Under the pieces are notes generated by a model. It saw only the letters and a list, made by a program, of their open reading frames with translations. It was not told the origin of the DNA and made no database searches. A stretch of DNA of 57,262 nt from Methylobacterium indicum. Lineage in GTDB: Bacteria > Pseudomonadota > Alphaproteobacteria > Rhizobiales > Beijerinckiaceae. The DNA is taken from positions 1-57,262 of the forward strand of contig NZ_JTHF01000046.1 of the NCBI RefSeq assembly GCF_001043895.1, in the 5' to 3' direction. Shown piece by piece: positions 38,471 through 46,706 of the stretch (position 1 is its first letter; every line of letters begins with the position of its first letter). A program made the translations under genes and the position numbers.

Positions 38471-39862
38471 TCAGGGCTTTCCGCTCTGGCGGGTATGGCC
38501 CGGAGCCTTGAAGCGGGTGGTGTCCTCGGCGTCGGCGTCCATCGCACAGCCCCAGTCCAGCGGCTCGTCCTGCACGTAGCGCTTGCCGAGGCGCCAGGCC
38601 AGTTCCGCCTTGGTCAATTCCCCGCCGAGATAGAAGGCATGGCCGCCATCCGCCTCGACGCCGAGCTTGGGAAAGAACGCCATCGCGTCGCGCCCGACCT
38701 CGTGGATGTCGCGGTTGTAGATGTGGACCCCGTCCTCCGCGATCGCGACGCGGTAGTTCGGATCGCGCACGTCCGCGGCGAGCGCCGCGATCTCGTCCGC
38801 ATTCTGGGTATAGGGCCGCTTGTCGTGCAGGGCGAGGAGGGCGCGGCCATAACCTTTGGGCAGGGCGGCGTCGGCCTTGGCCGCGTACATCACCCGGCGG
38901 GCGGCGTCGTGCTCCTCGACCGTGCGGCGGGTGTGGTTGGAGACCTGCACGATCAGCACGTTGCCGATCGACAGTTCGGAGCACACGCCCATCAGCAGCG
39001 CCGTCACCCCGAGGCTGTCGGCCTCGGTGAGCTCGGTCAGGTTGCCGGTCCCCATCATCATGGCGATGTCGGGGTGGCGCCGCCGGGTCTCGTGGTAGCG
39101 CACGAGCGACGCCGCGAAGCCGAAATGGATCGGTTCGAGGATCGGGTCGGCGATGAAGGGTTTTCCCGCCCGCTGCATCCGCTCGATCGCCCGATCGAGG
39201 GAGGGCAGATCCTCGGGCCGCGTCGGCACCAGGATCGGCACCGCCTCGGTCTCGAAGGCGAGGTCGAGGGTCTCCTCGTTGAGGCTGAGCAGGAAGTCGG
39301 CCCCGGCGGCCGCGCCGCGCCGCAGCTCGTCGGCCGAGAACGAATCGATGCTGACGCGCAGCCCCTCGGCCTTGAGGAGCCGCACCGTCTCGTCGAGATG
39401 CGGAAAGGCCGTGTCCGGCAGGCCGCCGAGATCGATCACGTCGGCGCCGCGGCGGGCGAGGTCCCGGGCACGGACGAGAATCTGCTCCGGCGTCATCCGC
39501 GAGGCGTCGACGATCTCGGAGAAGATCCGCACGTCGTGGCGCGTCAGGTCGACCTTGCGCCCGGCCAGCCCGAGGAAGACCGGCAGGTCGACGATCTCGT
39601 CGGGCCCGCGCTCCACCGGCACGCCGAAATGCGCCGCCAGCACGGCCGGGTCCGCCCGGCAGCGCCCGGGCAGGATGACCCGCGTCGCCTCCGCGGGGAT
39701 CGTCACCCGGCGGCGGATGATCTCCTCGGTCATCAGCGCGGCGACCTTCACGCCGGCATCCGCGATGGTCCAGGCGAACCGCTCCGGCGGCAGGGTCGCG
39801 GCGATCTTCTCCAGCCGCGCCTTGGCGAGCCGTCCGGTGATGAAGACGAGGTGCTCCCTCAC
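38471..39862 (-). CDS. DUF6513/dihydropteroate-synthase-related protein
   Basis: A 463-residue protein. An N-terminal domain of about 125 residues (EHLVFITGRLAKARLEKIAATL) precedes a TIM-barrel like dihydropteroate synthase (DVIDLGGLPDTAFPHL, GLRVSIDSFSADEL, ADFLLSLNEETL, KPFIADPILEPIHFG, MMMGTGNLTELTEADS). Homologues are conserved in methanogens and H4MPT-using bacteria and are thought to act in methanopterin synthesis. The GTG start at 39862 overlaps the kinase stop (GTGA). A longer frame upstream is a shadow of the kinase gene. Confidence 0.88.
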   Translation of the reverse strand: MREHLVFITGRLAKARLEKIAATLPPERFAWTIADAGVKVAALMTEEIIRRRVTIPAEATRVILPGRCRADPAVLAAHFGVPVERGPDEIVDLPVFLGLAGRKVDLTRHDVRIFSEIVDASRMTPEQILVRARDLARRGADVIDLGGLPDTAFPHLDETVRLLKAEGLRVSIDSFSADELRRGAAAGADFLLSLNEETLDLAFETEAVPILVPTRPEDLPSLDRAIERMQRAGKPFIADPILEPIHFGFAASLVRYHETRRRHPDIAMMMGTGNLTELTEADSLGVTALLMGVCSELSIGNVLIVQVSNHTRRTVEEHDAARRVMYAAKADAALPKGYGRALLALHDKRPYTQNADEIAALAADVRDPNYRVAIAEDGVHIYNRDIHEVGRDAMAFFPKLGVEADGGHAFYLGGELTKAELAWRLGKRYVQDEPLDWGCAMDADAEDTTRFKAPGHTRQSGKP

Positions 39863-40473
39863 GCGGCGCGCTCCGACAGGGATTCGCGGCAGGTCCGGTC
39901 GCCGCCGGGGCCCCGTAGCACGATCGCGCCGGCGAAGAGAGTCGCAAAGGACGGGAAAGCGGCGTCGACCAGCCCGGCCCGCGCCAGATCCGCCAGGGCG
40001 CCCCCGGGCGCCGGATCGACGGACTTGACCAGCAGGCAGCGCGCGGCCCCGAGGCCGGCGGCGAGCCACAGAGCCAGGCTGTCCGAGGTCACCTCCCAGC
40101 TCTCCGGGATGTCGGGATGGCCGGCGCCGAGGGGGGAGGGATCCCAGACCGGCACGGCGCCGGCGGCGAGGCACGCCCCCGGCTCCGGCGTCACGACGAG
40201 ACGCGGCTCCAGGGCGGCGAAGATCCGGGCCATGCCCGCCATCGCGTCGAGGGCGAGGCGATGGGCGAGGGGATCGGAGAATCCGAGGGCGCCTTGCGTC
40301 GTACGCACCGCCTCGGCGAGCGCGCCGCCGCCCGGCACGATCGCCACCGGCCCGTCCTCCCCGTCGGCGAGGGACGCGAGAACACGACGCAGCCGGTCGC
40401 GATCGGCCACGAGGCTGCCGCCGACCTTCACGACGGTGAGCCCCCCCGCAAAGCCTGCTTGCTGTCTCGGCAC
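39859..40473 (-). CDS. Amino-acid-kinase-family protein, MfnE-like (methylofuran synthesis)
   Basis: A 204-residue kinase. The family N-terminal loop is VVKVGGSLVADRDRL and the second glycine motif VAIVPGGGALAEAVR. A short C-terminus carries SWEVTSDSLALWLAAGLGAARCLLVKSVD, the nucleotide/substrate lobe. It is shorter than aspartate or glutamate kinases (about 260). Together with mfnB immediately upstream (4 bp), it is best read as the kinase that phosphorylates aminomethylfuran phosphate to the diphosphate. The substrate is inferred from neighbours and family. Confidence 0.82.
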   Translation of the reverse strand: MPRQQAGFAGGLTVVKVGGSLVADRDRLRRVLASLADGEDGPVAIVPGGGALAEAVRTTQGALGFSDPLAHRLALDAMAGMARIFAALEPRLVVTPEPGACLAAGAVPVWDPSPLGAGHPDIPESWEVTSDSLALWLAAGLGAARCLLVKSVDPAPGGALADLARAGLVDAAFPSFATLFAGAIVLRGPGGDRTCRESLSERAA

Positions 40474-40477
40474 GGGG

Positions 40478-41170
40478 TCAGGCCGCGGCGACGCGGGGCG
40501 CCGCCAGCCGCCGGGCCGCCTCGGCGATCCGCGCCGGATCGAGCCGCCCGGTCCGGTCCGCCGCCGCGCAGAGGCCGCCGCGGAAGCCGAGATAGCCGGG
40601 CCGCAAGGTCGCGAGATCCGGGATGTCGTCGAGCCGGAGCGAGCCGGCGAGGCCCGAGAGCAGCCCGTGCGCCCGGCACGCCGCCGTGAAGCCGGCGAGG
40701 CGCGGCAGGGCCAGGTGGTCGGTGAGGCGCCGGCCGTCCTTGCCCCGCGTGTCGATCATCGCGCCGGAGAAGCCGGCGGCAGCGAGCCCCGGGACATCCG
40801 CCCCGTCCGGCCCGTCCTCGGCGAAGAGCACCGCGATCACCGGCCTGCCGGCGGGCAGAAGCAGGCCGGTCGCGTCCCGCCCCGGCGCCCAGGCGATCTT
40901 GAGGTAGCCGACCCCCGTGCCGGCGAGCGCCGCGAGGCAGCCGGACGCCTCCGCGGCGTCCCGCGGCTCGCCCGCCACCGCGCTGGTGAGCCGGTCGCCG
41001 GAGACCGCCACGATCGCCCGCACGGTCTCGGCCGGGAGCGCCCCGAGGGCGCCGCGCTCCGGGTCCTTGCCGTCGATCAGGTCGGCGCCGCCATCGCGGG
41101 CGAGCGCCGCCTCAGCGGCGTCGCGGACACTGACGAGGAGGCGGACGCGGGAAGAAGAGGGATCGGGCAC
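40478..41170 (-). CDS. mfnB: (5-Formylfuran-3-yl)methyl phosphate synthase
   Basis: A 230-residue TIM-barrel enzyme that condenses two triose phosphates into the furan ring of methylofuran. The lysines and aspartates of MfnB are recognisable with the right spacing: Asp33/Lys35 (LIDGKDP), Lys91 (GYLKIAW) and Asp140/Lys144 (IDTRGKDG). Length equals the archaeal family. The stop is 4 bp before the kinase start and the DUF3280-type gene ends 4 bp upstream, so one transcript is likely. The product serves FhcABCD, encoded about 6-11 kb away. Confidence 0.9.
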   Translation of the reverse strand: MPDPSSSRVRLLVSVRDAAEAALARDGGADLIDGKDPERGALGALPAETVRAIVAVSGDRLTSAVAGEPRDAAEASGCLAALAGTGVGYLKIAWAPGRDATGLLLPAGRPVIAVLFAEDGPDGADVPGLAAAGFSGAMIDTRGKDGRRLTDHLALPRLAGFTAACRAHGLLSGLAGSLRLDDIPDLATLRPGYLGFRGGLCAAADRTGRLDPARIAEAARRLAAPRVAAA

Positions 41171-41174
41171 GGGA

Positions 41175-41714
41175 TCAGGACCGGTTCGGCAGCGGCTCGG
41201 CGAAGAGGCGGTTCTTGACCAGCGAGCGGACGCCGTGGAGCCAGGTCTCGTCGGTGTCGCCCTGGATCACCACCTGGCCGCCGCGCAGCACCTTGCCGCT
41301 CGCCACGTCCGTGATGGTGATGTTGAGGTTGAGCACCTGCGGCGCGCTGCGCTGGACGTAGCCGTAGACGACCAGAGCCGCCCCGGCCGCCTGGGCGATC
41401 TTTTCCGCGCAGCCCTCGCACTTGTAGAGCGGGGCGTCGCGCCGGATCGCTGCGGCCTGGGGCGTCAGGTCCACGGGGTCGAGCCCGCGCCCGGCAACCT
41501 CGCGCCGCAGGGCGTCGGTGGCCAGCGCCAGGCGCCGCGCCTCGTCGGGCTTCAGCGGCCGCGGCCCGATCACCCCGGGCTCGGCGAGCTCGATCGCGAA
41601 TACCGCCGCGGGGCTCGACGCCGCCAAGACGGGCGAGATGACGGGCGGGCCGACGAGCAGGGCCGCCAGGGCGGGCAGGATCGCCGGGACGGAGAGGGCG
41701 CGCGGAACCAGCAT
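41175..41714 (-). CDS. Exported DUF3280/DUF2380-type protein
   Basis: A 179-residue protein with a signal peptide (ALSVPAILPALAALLVGPP) and a domain resembling the DUF2380/DUF3280 exported proteins that accompany PQQ alcohol oxidation systems: VFAIELAEPGVIG, LYKCEGCAEKIAQAAGAALVVYGYVQR and LNITITDVASGKVLRGGQVVIQGDTDETWLHGVR. A CxxC (CEGC) stands near residue 100. It is the first gene of the minus-strand cofactor block and is divergent from lutA with 144 bp between. Function unknown; the fold suggests a TolB-N-like domain. Confidence 0.72.
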   Translation of the reverse strand: MLVPRALSVPAILPALAALLVGPPVISPVLAASSPAAVFAIELAEPGVIGPRPLKPDEARRLALATDALRREVAGRGLDPVDLTPQAAAIRRDAPLYKCEGCAEKIAQAAGAALVVYGYVQRSAPQVLNLNITITDVASGKVLRGGQVVIQGDTDETWLHGVRSLVKNRLFAEPLPNRS

Positions 41715-41858
41715 CGGGCGACCCTCGCATGACGGCGCGGGCGGGCGCAACGCGGTCTCGCGCCACCGGCCTTCGGACTTTGGGCGAAGAAATTCTCAGA
41801 AATTCCTCATCGAACAGGCGTTGAGGGTGCGCGACGATCCGGGCTAGCCTGCCCCGGC

Positions 41859-43145
41859 ATGGCCTCCTTCCGTAAGCGCGCCCTCGCCCCCCTCGGCCTC
41901 CTCGCCGCCCTGACGGCGGCGCCCGGGCCGTGGCTCCCCGAAGCCCAGGCTCAAGCGCCCGATGCAGGAGCGCCCGCGCCGCCGGCGGCCCAGCCCGCGG
42001 CCCCGAAGGCGGCGGAGATCCGCATCGGCCTGATCTACCGGCCGGCCCCGGCGCCGTCCTCCTACGACGCGCAGGCCGCACCCGAGGACGAGGGGCTGGC
42101 GGGCGCCAACCTCGCCATCCGCGACAACACCACGACCGGCCGCTTCGTCGGCCAGAGCTACGCCCTCGACGCGGTGGCGCTCGGCACCGCCGCCCCCGGC
42201 GCGCCGCCGCCGCAGAGCCCGGTGGACGCCGCCCGCGAACTCGCCGCCAAGGGCCTGCGCTTCATCGTGCTGGCTTTGCCCGCCGACGAGCTGCTGGCGG
42301 TGGCCGATGCGCTGAAAGGGTCGGGCGTCGTCCTGTTCAACGCCAGTGCCCCGGACGACCGCCTGCGCGGCACCGATTGCCGGGCCGACATCTTCCACGT
42401 CGCCCCGAGCCGGGCGATGCAGACCGACGCGCTGGCGCAGTTCCTGGCCTTCATGCGCTGGCGCAAGCTCTTCCTGATCACCGGCCCGCAGGACGGCGAC
42501 AAGCTCTGGGCCGAGGCGCTGAAGCGCTCGGCCAAGAAGTTCGGGCTCCAGATCACGGCGGAACGCCCCTGGACCTTCGGGCCCCTGGCGCGGGCGCGGG
42601 GCGACACCCCGACCCGGGCCGAGGCCCTCGTCTTCACCCGCGGGCTCGACTACGACGTCGCCGTGGTGGCGGACGAGGCGGGCGATTTCGGCGATTACGT
42701 GCCGTTCCACACCGTCGACCCGCGGCCCGTCGTCGGCACGCAAGGGCTCGTCCCCACCACCTGGCACCCGACGCTGGAGGTCTGGGGCGCCGCCCAGGCC
42801 CAGAACCGCTTCCGCCGCCTCGCCGGCCGGCTGATGCGCCCCCTCGACTACCAGGTCTGGGCGTCGGTGCGCGCGGTAGGCGAGGCCGCCTTCCAGAAGA
42901 AGACCACCGACCCGGCGGCGCTCACGGCCGCGATCGCCGACCCGGCCTTCACCCTGCCGGGCTACAAGGGCGTGGCCTTGAGCTTCCGCCCCTGGGACCA
43001 CCAGCTGCGCCAGCCGATGCTCCTGGTGCAGCCCCAGGCGCTCGTGGCGGTGGCGCCGGAGCAGGGCTACCTGCACCAGCGCACGCCGCTCGACACGCTG
43101 GGCATCGACCTGCCGGAGACGCAGTGCAAGCTGCCGAAATCGTGA
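41859..43145 (+). CDS. lutA: Periplasmic substrate-binding protein of a lanthanide/PQQ-associated ABC system
   Basis: A 428-residue periplasmic binding protein of the branched-chain-type fold. The signal peptide is about 1-28 (LLAALTAAPGPWLPEAQAQA), followed by a Pro/Ala linker. The domain starts EIRIGLIYRPAPAPSSYDAQA and continues with NLAIRDNTTTGRFVGQSYALD and ADIFHVAPSRAMQTDALAQFLAFMRWRKLFLITG. The C-terminus is Gly/His-rich only modestly and ends with a single Cys. Members of this group sit with PQQ-dependent alcohol dehydrogenase ABC genes, and in M. extorquens the equivalent gene is named lutA. Whether the ligand is a lanthanide complex is unproven here. Confidence 0.82.
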   Translation: MASFRKRALAPLGLLAALTAAPGPWLPEAQAQAPDAGAPAPPAAQPAAPKAAEIRIGLIYRPAPAPSSYDAQAAPEDEGLAGANLAIRDNTTTGRFVGQSYALDAVALGTAAPGAPPPQSPVDAARELAAKGLRFIVLALPADELLAVADALKGSGVVLFNASAPDDRLRGTDCRADIFHVAPSRAMQTDALAQFLAFMRWRKLFLITGPQDGDKLWAEALKRSAKKFGLQITAERPWTFGPLARARGDTPTRAEALVFTRGLDYDVAVVADEAGDFGDYVPFHTVDPRPVVGTQGLVPTTWHPTLEVWGAAQAQNRFRRLAGRLMRPLDYQVWASVRAVGEAAFQKKTTDPAALTAAIADPAFTLPGYKGVALSFRPWDHQLRQPMLLVQPQALVAVAPEQGYLHQRTPLDTLGIDLPETQCKLPKS

Positions 43146-43289
43146 CTGCGACAATGGCGGACCGGCTTCCGCCATAAGTCGGCCTCGCCCGCGGCGTCGC
43201 GGCAGGCCAGGTAAGATCCGACGAGCAAGACCCGACGACCAAGAGACAGGCGGACCGCGTGCCACCAGCGCGGCCGGAAGGGAGGACGA

Positions 43290-44282
43290 ATGAGCCGTCA
43301 CCGGATCGGACCGGCGCGCCCCGCGGCGCTCGCGGCGGCGTTGTCCGCCGCTCTCCTCGCCGCGCCCGCCCAGGCCACCACGGTCTATGTCAGCAACGAG
43401 AAGGGCAACTCGGTCAGCGTCATCGACGTCGAGACCCTGAAGGTCACGGCGACCTGGCCGGTGGGGCGCCGGCCGCGGGGAATCACGGTGGGGAAGGACG
43501 GGAGCCTGCTCTACGTCTGCGCCAGCGACGACGACCGCATCGACGTGCTCGACACCAAGACCGGCAAGATCGTGCGCTCGCTGCGCTCCGGGCCCGACCC
43601 GGAGCAGTTCATCGCGCACCCCTCGGGCAACCCGCTCTACGTCGCCAACGAGGACGACAGCCAGGTCACGGTGCTCGACATCGAGAAGAACAAGGTGGTG
43701 GCCGAGGTGCCGGTCGGCGTCGAGCCGGAGGGGATGGGGTTGAGCCCGGACGGGTCGATCCTGGTCAACACCTCCGAGACCACCAACATGGCCCACTTCA
43801 TCGACACCAAGACCTTCCAGGTGATCGACAACGTGCTGGTCGACGCGCGCCCGCGCTTCGCCGAGTTCAGCCGCGACGGCAAGTGGCTCTGGGTCTCGGC
43901 GGAGGTCGGCGGCACCGTCTCGGTCATCGACGTCGAGACCCGCAAGGTGGTGAAGAAGATCACCTTCAAGATCCCGGGCGTCACCGACGAGCAGATCCAG
44001 CCGGTCGGCGTGCGCCTGACCGGCGACGGCACCAAGGCCTTCATCGCGCTCGGGCCCGCCAACCGGGTCGCGGTGGTCGATGCCAAGACCTACGAGGTCC
44101 AGAAGTACCTGCCGGTCGGCCAGCGGGTGTGGCAGCTCGCCTTCACGCCGGACCAGAAATTGCTGTTCACCACCAACGGCACCTCGAACGACGTCTCGGT
44201 GATCGACGTCGAGGCCATGAAGGTGACGAAGAGCATCCCGGTCGGGCTCCTGCCCTGGGGCGTGGCGGTCTCGCCGCAATAG
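43290..44282 (+). CDS. PQQ-catabolism-associated YVTN beta-propeller protein
   Basis: A 330-residue exported protein. The signal peptide is about 1-29 (LAAALSAALLAAPAQA), and the mature part is a seven-bladed propeller of YVTN repeats (TTVYVSNEKGNSVSVIDVET, GNPLYVANEDDSQVTVLDIEK, KLLFTTNGTSNDVSVIDVEAMK). Many Asp/Asn loops could bind metal. It follows lutA by 144 bp and corresponds in position to lutB of M. extorquens (from memory). It is a paralogue of the propeller at 36339-37310. Confidence 0.85.
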   Translation: MSRHRIGPARPAALAAALSAALLAAPAQATTVYVSNEKGNSVSVIDVETLKVTATWPVGRRPRGITVGKDGSLLYVCASDDDRIDVLDTKTGKIVRSLRSGPDPEQFIAHPSGNPLYVANEDDSQVTVLDIEKNKVVAEVPVGVEPEGMGLSPDGSILVNTSETTNMAHFIDTKTFQVIDNVLVDARPRFAEFSRDGKWLWVSAEVGGTVSVIDVETRKVVKKITFKIPGVTDEQIQPVGVRLTGDGTKAFIALGPANRVAVVDAKTYEVQKYLPVGQRVWQLAFTPDQKLLFTTNGTSNDVSVIDVEAMKVTKSIPVGLLPWGVAVSPQ

Positions 44283-44292
44283 TTTCGTACTT

Positions 44293-44314
44293 CCCCTCCC
44301 CCTTGTGGGGAGGG
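44293..44314 (+). repeat. Hairpin inside the lut-like block
   Basis: CCCCTCCCCC faces TGGGGAGGGG across a short loop, between the propeller stop and the cupredoxin-like start. There is no U-run. It may adjust expression of the distal genes. Confidence 0.5.
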
Positions 44315-44344
44315 GAGGCGATCGACCTCCCAACCGGACAGATC

Positions 44345-44767
44345 ATGCGCGCCCTTCTCACCGCCGCCCTGGCCTTCGGCCTCCTCGCCACCCACGCCTC
44401 CGCGGGCGACCTCACCAAGGGCCGCACCGACCTGCCCGAGCTGTTCCTCGGCGCCGAGGACAACGACTACGCGGTCCCCGTGAAGGACATCGAGATGGAG
44501 GCGGGCAAGTCCTACCGCCTGCGCATCACCGCCAAGGGGCAGAAGGAGTACAAGTTCTTCGCCAGCGAGTTCTTCCGCGGCGTGTGGATGAACCAGATCG
44601 TCATCAACCACCTCGAGGTGCACATGGCAGGCCCGCCGCACCACCTCGAATTCGACGACCAGGGCACGATCGCGGTCGAGTTCGTCACCGTGCGGGCCGG
44701 CGAGTTCCCGTGGTCGGTCCAGGGGCTGGAGAGCCGGGGCATGACCGGGCGCTTCATCGTGAAATGA
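44345..44767 (+). CDS. Cupredoxin-like exported protein of the lut block
   Basis: A 140-residue exported protein. The signal peptide is MRALLTAALAFGLLATHASA, and a cupredoxin-like sandwich follows (ITAKGQKEYKFFASEFFRGVWMNQIVINHLEVHMAGPPHHLEFDDQGTIAVEF). Several His residues (NHLEVHM, PPHH) and Met residues could bind metal, but the classical type 1 copper Cys loop is missing. It is third in the block (62 bp after the propeller). Metal carriage in the periplasm is a reasonable guess. Confidence 0.72.
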   Translation: MRALLTAALAFGLLATHASAGDLTKGRTDLPELFLGAEDNDYAVPVKDIEMEAGKSYRLRITAKGQKEYKFFASEFFRGVWMNQIVINHLEVHMAGPPHHLEFDDQGTIAVEFVTVRAGEFPWSVQGLESRGMTGRFIVK

Positions 44768-44832
44768 TCCGGGGTAGGCGGGTCGCCGCCGCTAGCCTAC
44801 ATCGACCGCACCACCAAGGAGGACACCCCCGG

Positions 44833-45072
44833 ATGCGCGCGTTCCTCGCCGCCCTGCTCCTGCTGACGGCCTTGCCCGCCCGCGCCGACGATGCCGCGTC
44901 GTGCCGGGAGGGCATCGCGATGATCAAGGCCGAGCTGGCGAAGGCCCCGGCCGAGGCGGTCGCCAAGACCCTGAAGAAGGAATTGCGCGTCGCCGAGCGG
45001 GAGCTGGGCGAGAAGGAATACGACGAGTGCCTGGATGCGGTGCGCGACGCCCGCAAGGCGCTCGGCCGATGA
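44833..45072 (+). CDS. Small exported protein of the lut block (79 aa)
   Basis: Residues 1-19 form a signal peptide (FLAALLLLTALPARADD). The mature part is a charged helical hairpin (IAMIKAELAKAPAEAVAKTLKKELRVAERELGEKEYDECLDAVRDA) with two cysteines that could form a disulfide. The stop overlaps the ATPase start (ATGA at 45069-45072). Function unknown; conservation of position suggests a partner of the transporter. Confidence 0.75.
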   Translation: MRAFLAALLLLTALPARADDAASCREGIAMIKAELAKAPAEAVAKTLKKELRVAERELGEKEYDECLDAVRDARKALGR

Positions 45073-45821
45073 GCGGGCCGGCGCTGGCGGTCGAGGGCGT
45101 CAGCCACCGCTTCGGCGCCCGCACCGCCCTCGACGCCGTGTCGTTCGAGGTGCCGCGGGCCGCCTTCGTGGCGTTGCTCGGGCCGAACGGCGCCGGCAAG
45201 ACCACGTTGTTCTCGGTGGTCACCCGGCTCTATGCCAGCCAGGCCGGCCGGGTCGCGCTGCTGGGGCACGACCTGAACCGCGAGCCGTCGCAGGCGCTCG
45301 CCCGCCTCGGCGTGGTCTTCCAGGCCCGCACCCTCGACACCGACCTGACGGTGCGCCAGAACCTGCTCTACCACGCCGCACTCCACGGCATTCCCCGCAA
45401 GGCGGCGCTCGCCCGGATCGAGACGCTGCTCGCCCGCATCGGCCTGGTCGAGCGGCGCGACGACAAGATCCGCACCCTGTCGGGCGGCCAGTCGCGGCGG
45501 ATCGAGATCGCCCGGGCGCTGATCCATTCGCCAGACCTGCTGCTCCTCGACGAGCCGACCGTCGGCCTCGACCTCGAATCCCGCGCCGACATCGTCGCCA
45601 TCGTTCGCGCCCTGGTGCGCGAGGAGGGGCTGTCGGTGCTCTGGGCCACCCACATCTTCGACGAGATCGAGGGCGACGACCGGGTGGTGGTGCTGCATCG
45701 CGGCCGGATCATCGCCCGGGGTCTCGCCGGGGCGCTCAGCGAACCGACCGGCTCCCTCGAGACCGCCTTCCGCCAGATGACCGCCGAGCGCGGCCCCGAC
45801 ACCACGAAGAGGGTCGCATGA
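45069..45821 (+). CDS. lutE: ABC transporter ATP-binding protein of the lut/PQQ-associated system
   Basis: A 250-residue ATPase. Walker A is GPNGAGKTT near 37-45, the Q-loop lies in VVFQARTLDTDLTVRQN, the signature is LSGGQSRR, Walker B is LLLLDEPTVGLD and the H-loop is WATHIFDEI. It powers the ABC-2 permease encoded next. The ATG at 45069 is set by the ATGA overlap with the small exported gene. It belongs to the PQQ-dependent alcohol dehydrogenase-associated group; the equivalent in M. extorquens is lutE. Confidence 0.9.
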   Translation: MSGPALAVEGVSHRFGARTALDAVSFEVPRAAFVALLGPNGAGKTTLFSVVTRLYASQAGRVALLGHDLNREPSQALARLGVVFQARTLDTDLTVRQNLLYHAALHGIPRKAALARIETLLARIGLVERRDDKIRTLSGGQSRRIEIARALIHSPDLLLLDEPTVGLDLESRADIVAIVRALVREEGLSVLWATHIFDEIEGDDRVVVLHRGRIIARGLAGALSEPTGSLETAFRQMTAERGPDTTKRVA

Positions 45822-45831
45822 GGACGATGGC

Positions 45832-46689
45832 ATGAGCGCGGGCGCGAGCCTCACTCCGGTCCGCGGCCGGCTCGATGCCGGCGGCTACCTCATCGCGTTG
45901 ACGGGCATCGTCCGTCGGGAGCTGCTGCGCTTCTTCAACCAGAAGGAGCGGTTCTTCTCGGCGCTGGTGCGGCCGCTGGTCTGGCTGTTCATCTTCGCCG
46001 CCGGCTTCCGCAACACCCTCGGCCTGTCGATCACGCCGCCCTACGAAACGTATGTCCTCTACGAGGTCTACGTCGTGCCGGGGCTCGCGGTGATGATCCA
46101 GTTGTTCAACGGCATGCAATCCTCGCTGTCGATGGTCTACGACCGCGAGGTCGGCTCGATGCGGGTGCTGCTCACCAGCCCCTATCCGCGCTGGAGCCTG
46201 CTGCTGGCCAAGCTGATCGCCGGGGTGATCGTCTCGCTGATCCAGGCCTACGTCTTCCTGGCGGTGGCGAGCTTCTTCGAGACCGACATCCCCTGGAGCG
46301 GCTACCTCCTGGCCCTGCCGGCCTTCCTCGCTTCGGGCCTGATGCTCGGCGCCATCGGGCTGTTCCTGTCCTCGCTGGTGCGCCAGCTCGAGAACTTCGC
46401 CAGCGTGATGAACTTCGTGATCTTCCCGATGTTCTTCGCCTCCTCGGCGCTCTACCCGCTGTGGCGGATCAACGAATCGAGCGCGACGCTCTACTGGATC
46501 TGCCAGATCAACCCGTTCACCCACGCGGTCGAACTCGTACGCTTCGCCCTCTACGGCGCCTTCAACCCGGTCTCCTGCGCGGTCGTCGTCGGGACCGGCC
46601 TCGCGTTCTTCGTCATGGCGGTGGCCGCCTACGATCCCGGCCGCGGGCTGCTCGCCCGGCGCGGCGGCCCGGCCGGGGAGGCGGGCTGA
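45832..46689 (+). CDS. lutF: ABC-2 type permease of the lut/PQQ-associated system (PedC-like)
   Basis: A 285-residue inner-membrane protein with six helices of the ABC-2 fold. After the interfacial segment GIVRRELLRFFNQKERFFSALVRP come VWLFIFAAGF, YEVYVVPGLAVMIQLFNGMQ, DREVGSMRVLLTSPYPRW and FVIFPMFFASSALYPLW. An ABC-2 permease paired with a periplasmic binding protein is unusual for classical importers, so direction is uncertain. It lies 10 bp after the ATPase gene. Confidence 0.9.
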   Translation: MSAGASLTPVRGRLDAGGYLIALTGIVRRELLRFFNQKERFFSALVRPLVWLFIFAAGFRNTLGLSITPPYETYVLYEVYVVPGLAVMIQLFNGMQSSLSMVYDREVGSMRVLLTSPYPRWSLLLAKLIAGVIVSLIQAYVFLAVASFFETDIPWSGYLLALPAFLASGLMLGAIGLFLSSLVRQLENFASVMNFVIFPMFFASSALYPLWRINESSATLYWICQINPFTHAVELVRFALYGAFNPVSCAVVVGTGLAFFVMAVAAYDPGRGLLARRGGPAGEAG

Positions 46690-46706
46690 CCGCCCATCAT
46701 CGAGAG

